Counted from the first letter of the stretch, positions 18,351 to 27,589 are shown. The stretch: DNA of 64,000 bases from Bradyrhizobium canariense (GCF_019402665.1 NZ_VSST01000044.1:62001-126000); one strand, 5' to 3'. The notes: generated from the sequence alone by a model not told the origin. A program made the numbers and translations.

Positions 18351-18515
18351 TTGAAGCGCATGATTTTGAAGTTCTGGACCGACGATTCAGGTGCAACCGC
18401 AATCGAGTACGGCCTGATCGCAGCCGGTATCGCGCTGGCGATCATCACCGTGGTGAACGGCCTGGGCACCACCCTGAACGACAAGTTCACTTCGATTAGC
18501 AGCTCCTTGAAGTAA
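18351..18515 (+). CDS. flp: Flp/Fap type IVb pilin
   Basis: A 54-residue Flp-type pilin precursor with the hydrophobic N-terminal region GATAIEYGLIAAGIALAIIT, in which G-ATAIEYGL is the prepilin processing context with Glu at position +5 from the cleaved Gly. Start choice: GGAGG at 18340-18344 is 6 bases before TTG 18351, but 15 before ATG 18360, so a TTG start is favoured. No tad/cpa assembly genes occur in the window, so it must rely on a locus elsewhere or be a stand-alone pilin. Confidence 0.9.
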   Translation: MKRMILKFWTDDSGATAIEYGLIAAGIALAIITVVNGLGTTLNDKFTSISSSLK

Positions 18516-18573
18516 TTTCCGCCTTCCATTTCCCGGCGAGGCCAATTCTCCATACGACTGCTTTCGAGCCGCG

Positions 18574-18614
18574 CCCGTCGGGGGAATTGCCCCCTGGCGG
18601 GCGAAGTCGTTTTT
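18574..18614 (+). terminator. Probable terminator after flp
   Basis: CCCGTCGGGGG at 18574-18584 can pair with CCCCCTGGCGGG at 18590-18601 around AATTG, with one bulged base and one wobble, and TTTTT follows at 18610-18614. It is about 60 bases after the flp stop. Confidence 0.6.
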
Positions 18615-18667
18615 GGGAATTGGCTTGCACAGAATGCCCACAGGCTATCCGCTGGTTTTTCCGGACT

Positions 18668-18801
18668 TTGTCCACGGATTATCCCGCCGTTCATCCCCGG
18701 ATTTTCCACCAATTTGTACCAAGCTTGGAGGGGCGTAACCCAGCGCCCTTTCACAGCTCTGCCAACAGGCTGTCCACAGCTTATCCACGGGCTTATCCAC
18801 G
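18668..18801 (+). other. Cluster of DnaA-box-like words
   Basis: Same-strand words close to TTATCCACA occur at 18668 (TTGTCCACG), 18679 (TTATCCCGC), 18702 (TTTTCCACC), 18770 (CTGTCCACA), 18781 (TTATCCACG) and 18793 (TTATCCACG). The last two are 12 bases apart, and the final one overlaps the stop codon of the flavoprotein gene. The stretch lies between two convergent genes, so it is not an obvious promoter. Confidence 0.5.
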
Positions 18802-20403
18802 ACTTCCGAACAGCGACCGGTGATCCCTCAGGATTGCCTGCGCGGCGTTGTGGCCGGGCGCGCCGGTGACGCCGCCGCCGGGATGGGCGCCGGAGCCGCA
18901 GTGATAGAGGCCCCTCACGGGTCCGCGATAATCGGCGTGGCCCAGCATCGGCCGGGCCGAGAACAGCTGGTTCAGCGTCAGCGCACCGTGGAAGATGTCG
19001 CCGCCGAGCAGGCCGAACTGCCGTTCGAGATCGAGCGGTGACAGGATTTGGCGGCCGAGCACGCTGGTCGCAAAACCCGGCGCGTATTTGTCCACCGTCG
19101 CGATCATGAGGTCGGCGACCGCGTCGCGATGGTCGTCCCACGACTTTCCATCGGGAAGCTCCGGCGCGACATGCTGGCAGAACAGGCTCGCGACATGTTG
19201 TCCTGCGGGCGCGAGCGTATCGTCGAGCGTCGAGGGGATCAGCATTTCCACGACGGGCTCTCGGCTCCAGCCGTGCGCGCGGGCATCGAGAAAGGCGCGG
19301 TCCATGTAGCCGAGACTGGGAGCCAGGATGATGCCGGAGGTGAGATGATCGCCGACGCCCGGCAGTGCCGTGAAGGAGGGCAGGCGGTCCAGTGCCACGT
19401 TCATGCGGAAGGTGCCGGAGCCGTTCTTCCAGTGCCGGATGCGGTCGAGAAAGTTTTGGGGAAGCGCATCGGCGGCGACCAGCCGCGTATAGAGCAGCTT
19501 CGGATTGACGTTGGATGCGACATATCTCGCGCGGATGGTCGTGCCGTTCTCCAGCGCTACGCCGACCGCGCGGTCGCGCTCGAGGATGACCTCGCGCACG
19601 CCCGCATCGGTGTCGATCACGACGCCGCGGTCGCGTGCGGCGCGCGCCATGGCCTGCGTGATCGCGCCCATGCCGCCGATGGCGTGACCCCAGACGCCCT
19701 TCTTGCCGTTCACCTCGCCAAACGCGTGATGCAGCATCACATAGGCCGAGCCCGCGGCGTAAGGGCTGGCATAATTGCCGACGATGGCATCGAAGCCGAA
19801 CAGCGCCTTGATCAGATCGTGCTCGAAACGTTCGTCCAGCATCTCGCCAGCCGAGCGGGTGAAGAGATCGAGCAGGCTGCGGCTCTGCTCCAGCGACAGC
19901 CCGCGCAGGATATTGGCGCTCTGGAATGCGTTCACGGCCTCGCGGATCGATGCCGTGCCGAAACCATCGAGCAGGTTGGGCGGCGCGCGCAGCACGAACT
20001 GCCGAAGCACGTCGGCGATATCTTCCAGCTCGCGCGAAAACCCGTCGAGCGCGTTTGCGTCGCGCGCGCTCAGCCGTGCGACGGACGCCTGCGTCCGCCC
20101 CTCGCCGGTGAGAAGATAGCTGCCGTCTGCCGCGGGCAGAAAATTCTGCGCGCGCCGTTCGACGATCCTGAGGCCCTGTTCGGCCAGCTTCAAGTCGCGG
20201 ATCACCTGCGGATTGAGCAGGCTCACAGTGTAGGCCGCGACCGAATTGCGGAAGCCCGGATGAAATTCCTCCGTGACCGCGGCCCCGCCGACCACCTTGC
20301 GGCGCTCGACCACGCGCACGCGCAAGCCGGCCATCGCGAGATACGCCGCGCAGGTGAGGCCGTTATGGCCAGCGCCGATGATGATGACGTCGGTTTCGGT
20401 CAT
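18793..20403 (-). CDS. Phytoene dehydrogenase-like NAD(P)/FAD oxidoreductase
   Basis: A 536-residue flavoprotein of the CrtI/amine-oxidase superfamily. The N-terminal dinucleotide fold VIIIGAGHNGLTCAAYLA and the following VVERR lie at about 6-35. The C-terminal FAD motif is seen in LYHCGSGAHPGGGVTGAPG. This subgroup resembles the PYROXD2-type proteins rather than true carotenoid desaturases, and no carotenoid genes are nearby. The reaction is unknown; it is expected to be soluble and cytoplasmic. Its stop overlaps a DnaA-box-like word. Confidence 0.85.
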   Translation of the reverse strand: MTETDVIIIGAGHNGLTCAAYLAMAGLRVRVVERRKVVGGAAVTEEFHPGFRNSVAAYTVSLLNPQVIRDLKLAEQGLRIVERRAQNFLPAADGSYLLTGEGRTQASVARLSARDANALDGFSRELEDIADVLRQFVLRAPPNLLDGFGTASIREAVNAFQSANILRGLSLEQSRSLLDLFTRSAGEMLDERFEHDLIKALFGFDAIVGNYASPYAAGSAYVMLHHAFGEVNGKKGVWGHAIGGMGAITQAMARAARDRGVVIDTDAGVREVILERDRAVGVALENGTTIRARYVASNVNPKLLYTRLVAADALPQNFLDRIRHWKNGSGTFRMNVALDRLPSFTALPGVGDHLTSGIILAPSLGYMDRAFLDARAHGWSREPVVEMLIPSTLDDTLAPAGQHVASLFCQHVAPELPDGKSWDDHRDAVADLMIATVDKYAPGFATSVLGRQILSPLDLERQFGLLGGDIFHGALTLNQLFSARPMLGHADYRGPVRGLYHCGSGAHPGGGVTGAPGHNAAQAILRDHRSLFGSRG

Positions 20404-20417
20404 GCGCCCCTGGTGCT

Positions 20418-20536
20418 GTCATTCCGGGATTCGCGAAGCCCGAACTGTGGTGCGGGCTCCGCACCGGAGAATCTCGAGGTTCCGGGTTCGATGCTGCGGC
20501 CGCGCTTCGCGGTCCCGTCGCATCGCCCGGCACGAC
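20418..20536. repeat. Degenerate palindromic repeat, GTCATTCCGGG family
   Basis: It starts GTCATTCCGGGATTCGCG and ends CATCGCCCGGCACGAC, sharing internal segments GAATCTCGAGGTTCCGGG and CGGGTTCGATGC with the copy at 1151-1228. It lies between the divergent flavoprotein and membrane-transferase genes, directly in their shared upstream region. Confidence 0.7.
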
Positions 20537-20651
20537 CGTCTTATATCAAGCATTTCCCGCTGCAACATCACGAGACCCTTTATTGCCCGTTCAGGCGCCT
20601 TGTGCTCCATTGCGCGCGCCCGGCACCCGCCGGGATTATGCCGGAGCTTCC

Positions 20652-22931
20652 ATGGATTCGATCGTGCAACCCGCCGCCACGGAGCAGTCATCCTCGTCAC
20701 GCAACCGGCTGCTGCTGACGGTCTACACCGCAGCGATCTTCGTCAGCGCGCTGTTGCTGTTCTCGGTGCAGCCGCTGTTCACCAAGATGGTCCTGCCGCG
20801 GCTCGGCGGCTCGCCGGCGGTGTGGTCGGTGGCGATGGTGTTCTTCCAGTCGTTGCTGCTGGCGGGCTACGCCTATGCGCATGTGTTGATGCAGGTGAGG
20901 AATCGCATCGTTCCGGTGGTGGTGCATCTCCTGCTGCTGATCGCGGCCTTCGCCACGCTGCCGCTCGGCATCGCGTCCGCCTATGGCGATCCGCCCGCTT
21001 CGGGCTACGCGATCTGGCTGCTTGGCCTGTTCGTGATCTCGATCGGACTGCCGTTCTTCGCGCTCGCCGCCAACAATCCGTTGCTGCAGGCCTGGTTCGT
21101 CCGCACCGGGCATCCTGCCGGACATGATCCCTATTTCCTCTATGCGTCCTCCAACATCGGCAGCTTCCTCGCCCTGCTGTCCTATCCATTCCTGCTGGAG
21201 CCGATGTTCACGCTGCACACGCAGAACCGGCTCTGGACCGGCGGTTACGGCATTCTGATCGTCCTGATCGCCGCCTGCGGCGTGCTGCTGTTGCGCTCGC
21301 CGAAGCTCGCCATGGTCGATGTGCGAACCGAGGATTTGAATGCGCCTGCGCCCGGTTTCATGACGCGGCTGCGCTGGATATTCCTCGCCGGAGTGCCGTC
21401 CGGCCTGCTCATCGCCGTCACCGCGCACATCTCGACCGACGTTGCGGCAGCGCCGCTGCTGTGGGTGCTGCCGCTGTCGCTGTATCTCTTGACCTGGGTG
21501 GTGGTGTTCCAGTCGCGGCCGCTGCTGCCGCACAAATGGATGCTGATGCTCCAGCCGGTCGCGATCGCGGGCGTCGTCTTCCTGCTGGCGTTCGGCGGCG
21601 AACAGAACCTGCTGCTGACGCTTGGCGGCCATCAATTGTGCTTCTTCGTCATCGCGATGGCCTGCCACGGCGAATTGGCGCGGACCCGGCCGGCCGCGAA
21701 ATATCTCACCGGATTCTATGTCGCGCTGTCGTTCGGCGGCATGGTCGGCGGCCTGTTCGCAGGGCTCGTTGCGCCGTTCACATTCTCCTGGATCGCCGAA
21801 TATCCGATCCTGGTTGCGCTTGCCGCGCTGTGCCGGCCGCCCGCGAACGAGCGGCTGGCGGGCATCATCAAATGGTACTGGCTGGCGCTTGCCGCGCTCG
21901 CCGTCGTGCTCGTTGCGCCGTCCACCACGACGGGCGGGCTGTCGACCTGGTTCGAGGATCATCGCGTCTGGGTGGCCGGCGGCGTTGGCGTGCTCGCCGC
22001 CCCGCTGGCGCTGGCGGTCAACGCCGGCCGCTGGAAGATATTCGCCACCGTCGCGCTCGCGCTGGCGTTGATCCGGGTTTATCCGGCGGACGAAGGCCGC
22101 GTCACCACGGTGCGCAGCTTCTTCGGCGTGCACAAGATCGTCGTGACGCCCGGCGGCTATTTCCATGTGCTGATGCACGGCACCACGATCCACGGCGCCG
22201 AGCGTTTCCTCAACAATGACGGCACGCCGGTCACCGGCCGGCCCGAGCCGATCACCTACTATCATAGGGATGGCGGCATCGGTCAGGCCGTCAGCGCGAT
22301 CCGGGAACGCAAGGGCGCTCCGTTGAAGGTCGCGGCTATCGGCGTCGGATCGGGCACGCTCGCCTGCGCCGCCGAGCCAAACGAGAGCTGGACCTTCTTC
22401 GAGATCGATCAGTCCATGGTCGACGCGGCAAGCGATCCGAAGAATTTCCGTTACATCTCGAGCTGCATGCCGGGCCTGAAGCCGGTGATCGGAGATGCCC
22501 GTCTCACCTTCGCGAAGGAGCCGGACGGCGCTTATGATCTCATCATCGTCGACGCCTATTCGTCGGATGCGATCCCGATCCATCTTGCGACCGAAGAGGC
22601 GATGAAGATCTACAAGGACAAGCTCGCTCCGCACGGCGCCGTGGTGATGCACGTCTCCAACCGCCACCTCGATCTCGAGACCGTCGTGGTCGGCATCGCC
22701 GATGCCAACGATCTCAAGAGCTGGGTCTACAACGAGGATTCGGGGCGCGATGGCGACTACATCTTCTCGACCGACGTCGTCATCTCCGCCCGCGAGGATG
22801 CCGACGTCGGCAGGCTCGCATCGTCGAAATCATGGGAGCAGACCGAAGCCGACGACAGGGTGCGGGTCTGGACCGACGATTACTCCAACATTCTGGGCGC
22901 GCTGTACCGGCGCTTGAGGGACGGGGAGTAG
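20652..22931 (+). CDS. Membrane protein with C-terminal spermidine-synthase-like domain
   Basis: A 759-residue fusion. About the first 500 residues form many hydrophobic helices (for example LLTVYTAAIFVSALLLFSVQ). The C-terminal part has a Rossmann methyltransferase-like fold, with VAAIGVGSGTLACAA, an acidic FFEIDQSM, GDAR and DLIIVDAYSSDAIP, as in polyamine aminopropyltransferases. Proteins of this build are annotated as fused MFS/spermidine synthase, but their activity is not established. GGAG 6 bases upstream supports ATG 20652. Confidence 0.85.
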   Translation: MDSIVQPAATEQSSSSRNRLLLTVYTAAIFVSALLLFSVQPLFTKMVLPRLGGSPAVWSVAMVFFQSLLLAGYAYAHVLMQVRNRIVPVVVHLLLLIAAFATLPLGIASAYGDPPASGYAIWLLGLFVISIGLPFFALAANNPLLQAWFVRTGHPAGHDPYFLYASSNIGSFLALLSYPFLLEPMFTLHTQNRLWTGGYGILIVLIAACGVLLLRSPKLAMVDVRTEDLNAPAPGFMTRLRWIFLAGVPSGLLIAVTAHISTDVAAAPLLWVLPLSLYLLTWVVVFQSRPLLPHKWMLMLQPVAIAGVVFLLAFGGEQNLLLTLGGHQLCFFVIAMACHGELARTRPAAKYLTGFYVALSFGGMVGGLFAGLVAPFTFSWIAEYPILVALAALCRPPANERLAGIIKWYWLALAALAVVLVAPSTTTGGLSTWFEDHRVWVAGGVGVLAAPLALAVNAGRWKIFATVALALALIRVYPADEGRVTTVRSFFGVHKIVVTPGGYFHVLMHGTTIHGAERFLNNDGTPVTGRPEPITYYHRDGGIGQAVSAIRERKGAPLKVAAIGVGSGTLACAAEPNESWTFFEIDQSMVDAASDPKNFRYISSCMPGLKPVIGDARLTFAKEPDGAYDLIIVDAYSSDAIPIHLATEEAMKIYKDKLAPHGAVVMHVSNRHLDLETVVVGIADANDLKSWVYNEDSGRDGDYIFSTDVVISAREDADVGRLASSKSWEQTEADDRVRVWTDDYSNILGALYRRLRDGE

Positions 22932-22940
22932 GGACACTTC

Positions 22941-23030
22941 GTAGCCCGGATGGAGCGCAGCGCAATCCGGGACGTTCTTGCCTCGCGGTGATTAACGGCC
23001 CCGGATTTCGCTGCGCTCCATCCGGGCTAC
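22941..23030. repeat. Palindromic repeat, GTAGCCCGGATGGAGC family
   Basis: It starts GTAGCCCGGATGGAGCGCAG and ends in its inverse, CTGCGCTCCATCCGGGCTAC, with an AATCCGGG/CCCCGGATT inner pair. It lies between the convergent membrane-transferase and glycerophosphodiesterase genes. Confidence 0.8.
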
Positions 23031-23053
23031 AGCAGAAAGCCTGCGGCTCGGCC

Positions 23054-24049
23054 TCACGGCGTCACCGGTGTCCCGGCGGGCAACGCAATTGCCTTCTCGC
23101 CCGCGACTTGCCGCAACAAATCGGGCCTGTCGGAGATGATGCCGTCGACGCCGATCTCGATCATGCGCGCCATGTCCTCAGGCTTGTTGACCGTCCAGAC
23201 CACGACGTGCAGCCCGAGCGCGTGTGCCTCGGCGATCAGCGCCGCGGTCACGTCGCCGAAATAGGGCGACCAGATCGCGCCGCCCGCAGCCTTGATGGTT
23301 CGGGGCAGCGACCCGCCGTGATCGGCCGGGCTGAATCCCGCCGTCCAATTGGTCGCCTTGTCCAGCGCCACCGTCTGGCTCGAGCCGCGCTGGAGCGTCA
23401 GGTACACCGTCGGCATCTTCGATGCCCGCTGCTGGACGAGCAGCAGGGTCCGCCAGTCGAACGACTGGATCATGACGCGGTCGGAGAATTTTTCGGCCTC
23501 GATCAGCGCGAGCAGCCTGGTGACGAAAGCTTGCGGATCGAGCGTCTCGTCCGGATGGTTCGGATCGATCTTGGTCTCGATGTTGAAGCGCACCCGATTG
23601 TTGCCGGATTTGCGCACCAGCGCGAAAAGTTCGCTCAAGGTCGGAATGCGGGTCCCGGGCACGGCGCGCTGATCGGGAAATTGCTTCGCGTAAGGACTGT
23701 CCGGACGTATCTGGCCGACGTCGTAGCTCCTGACCTGCTCGAGCCGCAGCTTCGCGAAGGGCGTGCCGGGAGCCGCGACATAGGCGCCGCTCGCATCCCG
23801 CGTGATATCAGGGTTGAGCCCGCGCTCATGCGAGACGACGACTTCGCCGTCGGCAGTGATGCCGACGTCGAGCTCCAGCGTGTCCACGCCCATCGACAGC
23901 GCGTTGGCGAAGGCCGGAAGCGTGTTTTCCGGCAGCAGTGCCCGCCCGCCGCGATGGGCCTCGAGGTCGAAAGCCGAATCAGCCCCCATGGCCGGTCCCG
24001 CAATGAGAAGTGACAGTACGGTCAAGATCGTCGCAGCACGTGACGGCAT
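23054..24049 (-). CDS. Exported glycerophosphodiester phosphodiesterase
   Basis: A GDPD-family enzyme that hydrolyses glycerophosphodiesters to glycerol-3-phosphate and an alcohol. With the start at 24049 the 331-residue product has a signal peptide (MPSRAATILTVLSLLIAG... up to AMGA), so it acts outside the cytoplasm. Catalytic residues fit: H32-R33 in AHRGG, E41-N42-T43, E59 and D61 in LELDV, and H74 in VVSHE. The C-terminal VDGIISDRPDLL is the usual barrel end. Likely role is phosphate or glycerol scavenging from phospholipid headgroups. Confidence 0.92.
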   Translation of the reverse strand: MPSRAATILTVLSLLIAGPAMGADSAFDLEAHRGGRALLPENTLPAFANALSMGVDTLELDVGITADGEVVVSHERGLNPDITRDASGAYVAAPGTPFAKLRLEQVRSYDVGQIRPDSPYAKQFPDQRAVPGTRIPTLSELFALVRKSGNNRVRFNIETKIDPNHPDETLDPQAFVTRLLALIEAEKFSDRVMIQSFDWRTLLLVQQRASKMPTVYLTLQRGSSQTVALDKATNWTAGFSPADHGGSLPRTIKAAGGAIWSPYFGDVTAALIAEAHALGLHVVVWTVNKPEDMARMIEIGVDGIISDRPDLLRQVAGEKAIALPAGTPVTP

Positions 24050-24258
24050 GGCGGCTCGTGGGGCAAGCGGAAAGGGATATTTGAACGCATTTGGGCATGT
24101 CCGGCCCATAGTATAGGCTTTCGTGGCTGTTGAAACCTTGGGCGGTGGCTTGGGTTGCGGCCGCCGCGGGGGTATGTACTCATGGTCGGCGCCCTGGAAT
24201 CCCGCCCGTGCAGCAGCAACGCGATCATCGAATTATTCGTAGCCGGCATTTTCGCCGG

Positions 24259-25167
24259 ATGCAGCGCCGGCATTTCATCATCTTCGACGTTTTGCCCTTC
24301 GTCGGCACACTGCTGGCGCTGGTGCTTCTGCTCTACCGCCCGATTGGCGCGGCGGAGCTTGGCCTGTTCGTCGGCTTTTGGCTGGTCACCGGCCTCGGCC
24401 TCACCGTCGGCTATCACCGGCTCTTCACCCACCGCGCCTTTGCGACCTCCACGGTGATGAGTGCGATCCTGGTCGTGATGGGATCGATGGCCGGCCGCGG
24501 TCCCATGCTGTCCTGGGCGGCAATGCACCGCCGGCACCACGAATTGTCCGATCACGACGGCGATCTGCATTCGCCGCGGCTGCACGGCGAGGGCCCGTTC
24601 GGCCGCCTGCGCGGCTTCCTGCACGCGCATTTGACCTGGATGATCGAGCACGATTATCCCAACGTTGCGCACTATGTCCCGGATCTGATGGCGGATCGCA
24701 GGCTGGTTGCCGTCAACAGCTACTACTACACTTGGGTCGGTCTCGGCCTGGTGCTGCCGGCCGCGATCGGCGGCGTCGCCACCATGAGCCTGTGGGGCGC
24801 GCTGACCGGCTTGCTCTGGGGCGGCGTGGTGCGCATGTTCGTGGTCGAGCAGACCATGTCGGCCATCAACTCCGTGATGCACAGCTTTGGCGCGCAGCCC
24901 TTCGTCACCCGCGACGACAATAGCCGCAATCTCGGTGTGATGGCCTGGCTTGCCTGGGGCGAGGGCTGGCACAACAATCACCACGCCTTTCCCTATTCCG
25001 CGGCCTTCGGCCTGCGCTGGTTCGAATTCGATCCCGGCTTCATCTTCATCCGCGCCCTGGAAGCGCTCGGATTGGCCTGGGACGTCAAGGTGCCGAGCGA
25101 GGAGAAGATTGCGCGACGCATGCTGCGGCAGCCGGGCGACGCTGCGCCCGACCTCGAAACGGGCTGA
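24259..25167 (+). CDS. Acyl-CoA desaturase (fatty-acid desaturase, membrane di-iron)
   Basis: A stearoyl-CoA-type delta-9 desaturase expected to introduce a double bond into acyl chains at the membrane. The three histidine clusters are present: HRLFTH at 53-58, HRRHH at 90-94 and HNNHH near 237-241, with hydrophobic helices between. The 302-residue length fits bacterial members. ATG 24259 is the most plausible start; GTG 24208 is an in-frame alternative. The next gene, an MBOAT acyltransferase, starts 45 bases downstream on the same strand. Confidence 0.9.
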   Translation: MQRRHFIIFDVLPFVGTLLALVLLLYRPIGAAELGLFVGFWLVTGLGLTVGYHRLFTHRAFATSTVMSAILVVMGSMAGRGPMLSWAAMHRRHHELSDHDGDLHSPRLHGEGPFGRLRGFLHAHLTWMIEHDYPNVAHYVPDLMADRRLVAVNSYYYTWVGLGLVLPAAIGGVATMSLWGALTGLLWGGVVRMFVVEQTMSAINSVMHSFGAQPFVTRDDNSRNLGVMAWLAWGEGWHNNHHAFPYSAAFGLRWFEFDPGFIFIRALEALGLAWDVKVPSEEKIARRMLRQPGDAAPDLETG

Positions 25168-25212
25168 GCATCATCCGCCGGCTCACGCCGGCGATGGCGC
25201 AGCTTTGAACCG

Positions 25213-26595
25213 ATGCTGTTCAACGACTATCCCTTTCTTCTGGTCTTCCTGCCCGCGGCGCTGCTGATCTATCGCCTGGCCGATCCCTATCCGGGCTTGC
25301 GTATCGGCGTGCAGGTCGCGCTGTCGCTCGCCTTCTATGCCTGGGGCAGCCCGTCCTACATTATGCTCCTGATCGGCTCGATCGCGATCAACTGGCTCGC
25401 CTCGGTCGCCTATGGGCCCTTGAAGTGGCCGGCGGTGCTGACGCTGGTGATCGGGCTCGATCTCGCGGTGCTGGCGCTGTTCAAATACGCCAACTTCCTT
25501 CTCGCCAATCTCGGTCTCGTGCTGGGTACGACGATGCCGGTGCTCGACGTCGGGCTGCCGCTCGGCATCTCCTTCTTCACCTTCCACCACATCATGTATC
25601 TGGTCGACCTGAAGCGCGGGAAGGCGCCGCTCTATGCGTTCGACCGCTACGCGCTCTACATCACCTTCTTCCCGCAGGCGATCGCCGGTCCCCTGGCGCG
25701 CTGGTCGGAGGTGATGCATCAGTTCGGCAGGCGGGTCTACGTTCCGGGCTGGCAGCGCCAGTTCTGCGTGGCGACCTGCTTCATCGCGATCGGCCTGTTC
25801 GAGAAAATCGTGATCGCCGACGGCCTCGCGCACCTGCTGGATCCCATCTACGCGCAGGCAGCCAACGGGCCGCTGCCGAGCGGCGATGCGTGGCTCGCCT
25901 TCTGCTTCTCCTTCCAGATCCTGTTCGATTTCTCCGGCTATTCCGACATCGCGATCGGCCTCGGCCTCCTGTTCGGCGTACAGCTGCCGTACAATTTCAA
26001 CGCGCCGCTGCGTTCGACCAATATCCAGGATTTCTGGCAGCGCTGGCACATCACATTGATGCTGTTCCTGCGCGACTACGTGTTTTATCCGCTGGTCAAC
26101 CTGCGTCTTTTGCCGCGGCGCTGGCTGCCCGTGCAGTTCTTCGGCGCGATGATGATTACGATGGCGCTGTGCGGCCTCTGGCACGGCGCGAGCTGGACCT
26201 TCGTGTTGTGGGGCGTGCTGCACGGGCTTGCGCTGGTCGCCTGCACGCCGTGGCGCCGCTATGGCCCGGATTTCCCGTCATGGCTCGGCTGGGCGCTCAC
26301 CGTGCTGTTCGTGCTCGCGACCGGCGTGGTCTTCCGCGCGGGATCGGTGGAGGCGGCCTGGCATGTCTTCGCCGGACTGGTTTCGCCGCTGCCGCTCGAG
26401 CGCGGAAAGCATTTGTGGCCGCTGATTGCAGCGCCGCTGTTCGCCTTCCTGCTGCCGGCGAGCCAGGACATCGTGGCGGTGCTCACGCGCCGTCCCAATC
26501 CGTGGCTCGCAGGTCTGCTCGGTCTTGGGCTGTTCGCATTGCTGCTTCACATGGGTGGTCGGGATCTCCATGAGTTCGTCTACTTCAAATTCTGA
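25213..26595 (+). CDS. MBOAT family membrane O-acyltransferase (AlgI-like)
   Basis: A 460-residue multi-helix inner-membrane protein of the AlgI/DltB type, which passes acyl groups across the membrane to extracytoplasmic polymers. The conserved active-site His lies in LCGLWHGASWTFVLWG near residue 323. Upstream motifs DFSGYSDIAIGLGLLFG and QDFWQRWHITL are typical. It overlaps the next gene by 26 bases, so the pair is translationally linked. The acceptor and acyl group are unknown. Confidence 0.92.
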   Translation: MLFNDYPFLLVFLPAALLIYRLADPYPGLRIGVQVALSLAFYAWGSPSYIMLLIGSIAINWLASVAYGPLKWPAVLTLVIGLDLAVLALFKYANFLLANLGLVLGTTMPVLDVGLPLGISFFTFHHIMYLVDLKRGKAPLYAFDRYALYITFFPQAIAGPLARWSEVMHQFGRRVYVPGWQRQFCVATCFIAIGLFEKIVIADGLAHLLDPIYAQAANGPLPSGDAWLAFCFSFQILFDFSGYSDIAIGLGLLFGVQLPYNFNAPLRSTNIQDFWQRWHITLMLFLRDYVFYPLVNLRLLPRRWLPVQFFGAMMITMALCGLWHGASWTFVLWGVLHGLALVACTPWRRYGPDFPSWLGWALTVLFVLATGVVFRAGSVEAAWHVFAGLVSPLPLERGKHLWPLIAAPLFAFLLPASQDIVAVLTRRPNPWLAGLLGLGLFALLLHMGGRDLHEFVYFKF

Positions 26596-27583
26596 GACCG
26601 ACCTCGGCTGGGGCCGGAGCTTGCTCGCGTGTCTGGGCACGCTGATCGGCGCTGCGCTTCTGGTGCTCGCACTGATGGTGGCGGTCGATCCCTATGACAG
26701 CGGCAAGCTCGGCCTGCTTGGCATCGACGGCGTCGACAATCGTCTGACCCAGATCACGGCGGCGAGCCGCGCGAGAAATCCGGATTTCAATGCCGCGATC
26801 CTGGGTAATTCGACGGCGCAGATGATCGAGCCGACGGAATTGTCGCGCGCAACCGGCCTGCGCTTCGTGCAGCTCTACATGACCGGTGCGTTTCCCCGCC
26901 AGGAGCTCGCGGTGCTGGACTTCTTTCTCCGAAATCACAAGGATGTTGGTGCACTGGTGGTCGTGACTGACCCCGGCTGGTGCGCGCATGCACGGGCCAA
27001 GGAGGAGGGCGGCGTCCCGTTTCCCGACTGGCTCTACGACAGAAGCGTCGTCACTTACGCTGCACGGCTGATCTCCTGGCAGGCGATCGAGCACGCTTTT
27101 CAGCGCATCAGTATCGGGCTTGGTCGCCGACCACGGATGAACCCCGACGGCTTTGTCAGCTATGAGGACATCTGGCCGCCGGGTCAATTCAAGGAAGTCG
27201 GCTGGCCCAGGGATCCGGCGCCGTCCTCGTCCACCGAGATGCGGGCGACATTTCCCGAGATCGCTGTGCTCGCAGATACCGTCGGGACATTGCCGGCCGA
27301 TGTGCCCGTCGTCATCATCGTGCCGCCGACCTTCGCGACCACCGTGCCGAAGCCCGGTACGGAAACCGCCCTGGAGCGCAGCGCCTGCGACGCGGCGCTG
27401 AAGAAAGTGGTCGCGGGCCGACCGCGTAGCAATTTCATCAGCTATCGCGTTGACAACGATCTCACGCGCGACCGCGCCAATTTTGCCGACTTCATCCATT
27501 ATCGCCCCATCCTCGCGCGCAAGATCGAGCAGGGGATCGCTGCGAGCCTGCGCGATGGGGAGAGCGCGAAGATCGATTTCTGA
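26570..27583 (+). CDS. Membrane-anchored SGNH-like protein, MBOAT partner
   Basis: A 337-residue protein with one N-terminal membrane segment (about 18-38) and a periplasmic domain. LGNSTAQ at 78-84 resembles the GDS/GNS block of SGNH hydrolases, with Ser81 as candidate nucleophile. DFIH at 307-310 fits the C-terminal DxxH block. AlgX/AlgJ- and DltD-like partners of MBOAT proteins share this architecture. It overlaps the MBOAT gene by 26 bases and converges on the acyl-AMP ligase. Family assignment is inference from motifs and context. Confidence 0.7.
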   Translation: MSSSTSNSETDLGWGRSLLACLGTLIGAALLVLALMVAVDPYDSGKLGLLGIDGVDNRLTQITAASRARNPDFNAAILGNSTAQMIEPTELSRATGLRFVQLYMTGAFPRQELAVLDFFLRNHKDVGALVVVTDPGWCAHARAKEEGGVPFPDWLYDRSVVTYAARLISWQAIEHAFQRISIGLGRRPRMNPDGFVSYEDIWPPGQFKEVGWPRDPAPSSSTEMRATFPEIAVLADTVGTLPADVPVVIIVPPTFATTVPKPGTETALERSACDAALKKVVAGRPRSNFISYRVDNDLTRDRANFADFIHYRPILARKIEQGIAASLRDGESAKIDF

Positions 27584-27589
27584 ACCGTC

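Noticed and set aside
20697..22667. A 656-codon minus-strand open frame opposite the membrane transferase gene
   Set aside because: The translation is His/Gln/Arg/Glu low-complexity without membrane or domain features, typical of an antisense shadow in GC-rich DNA.
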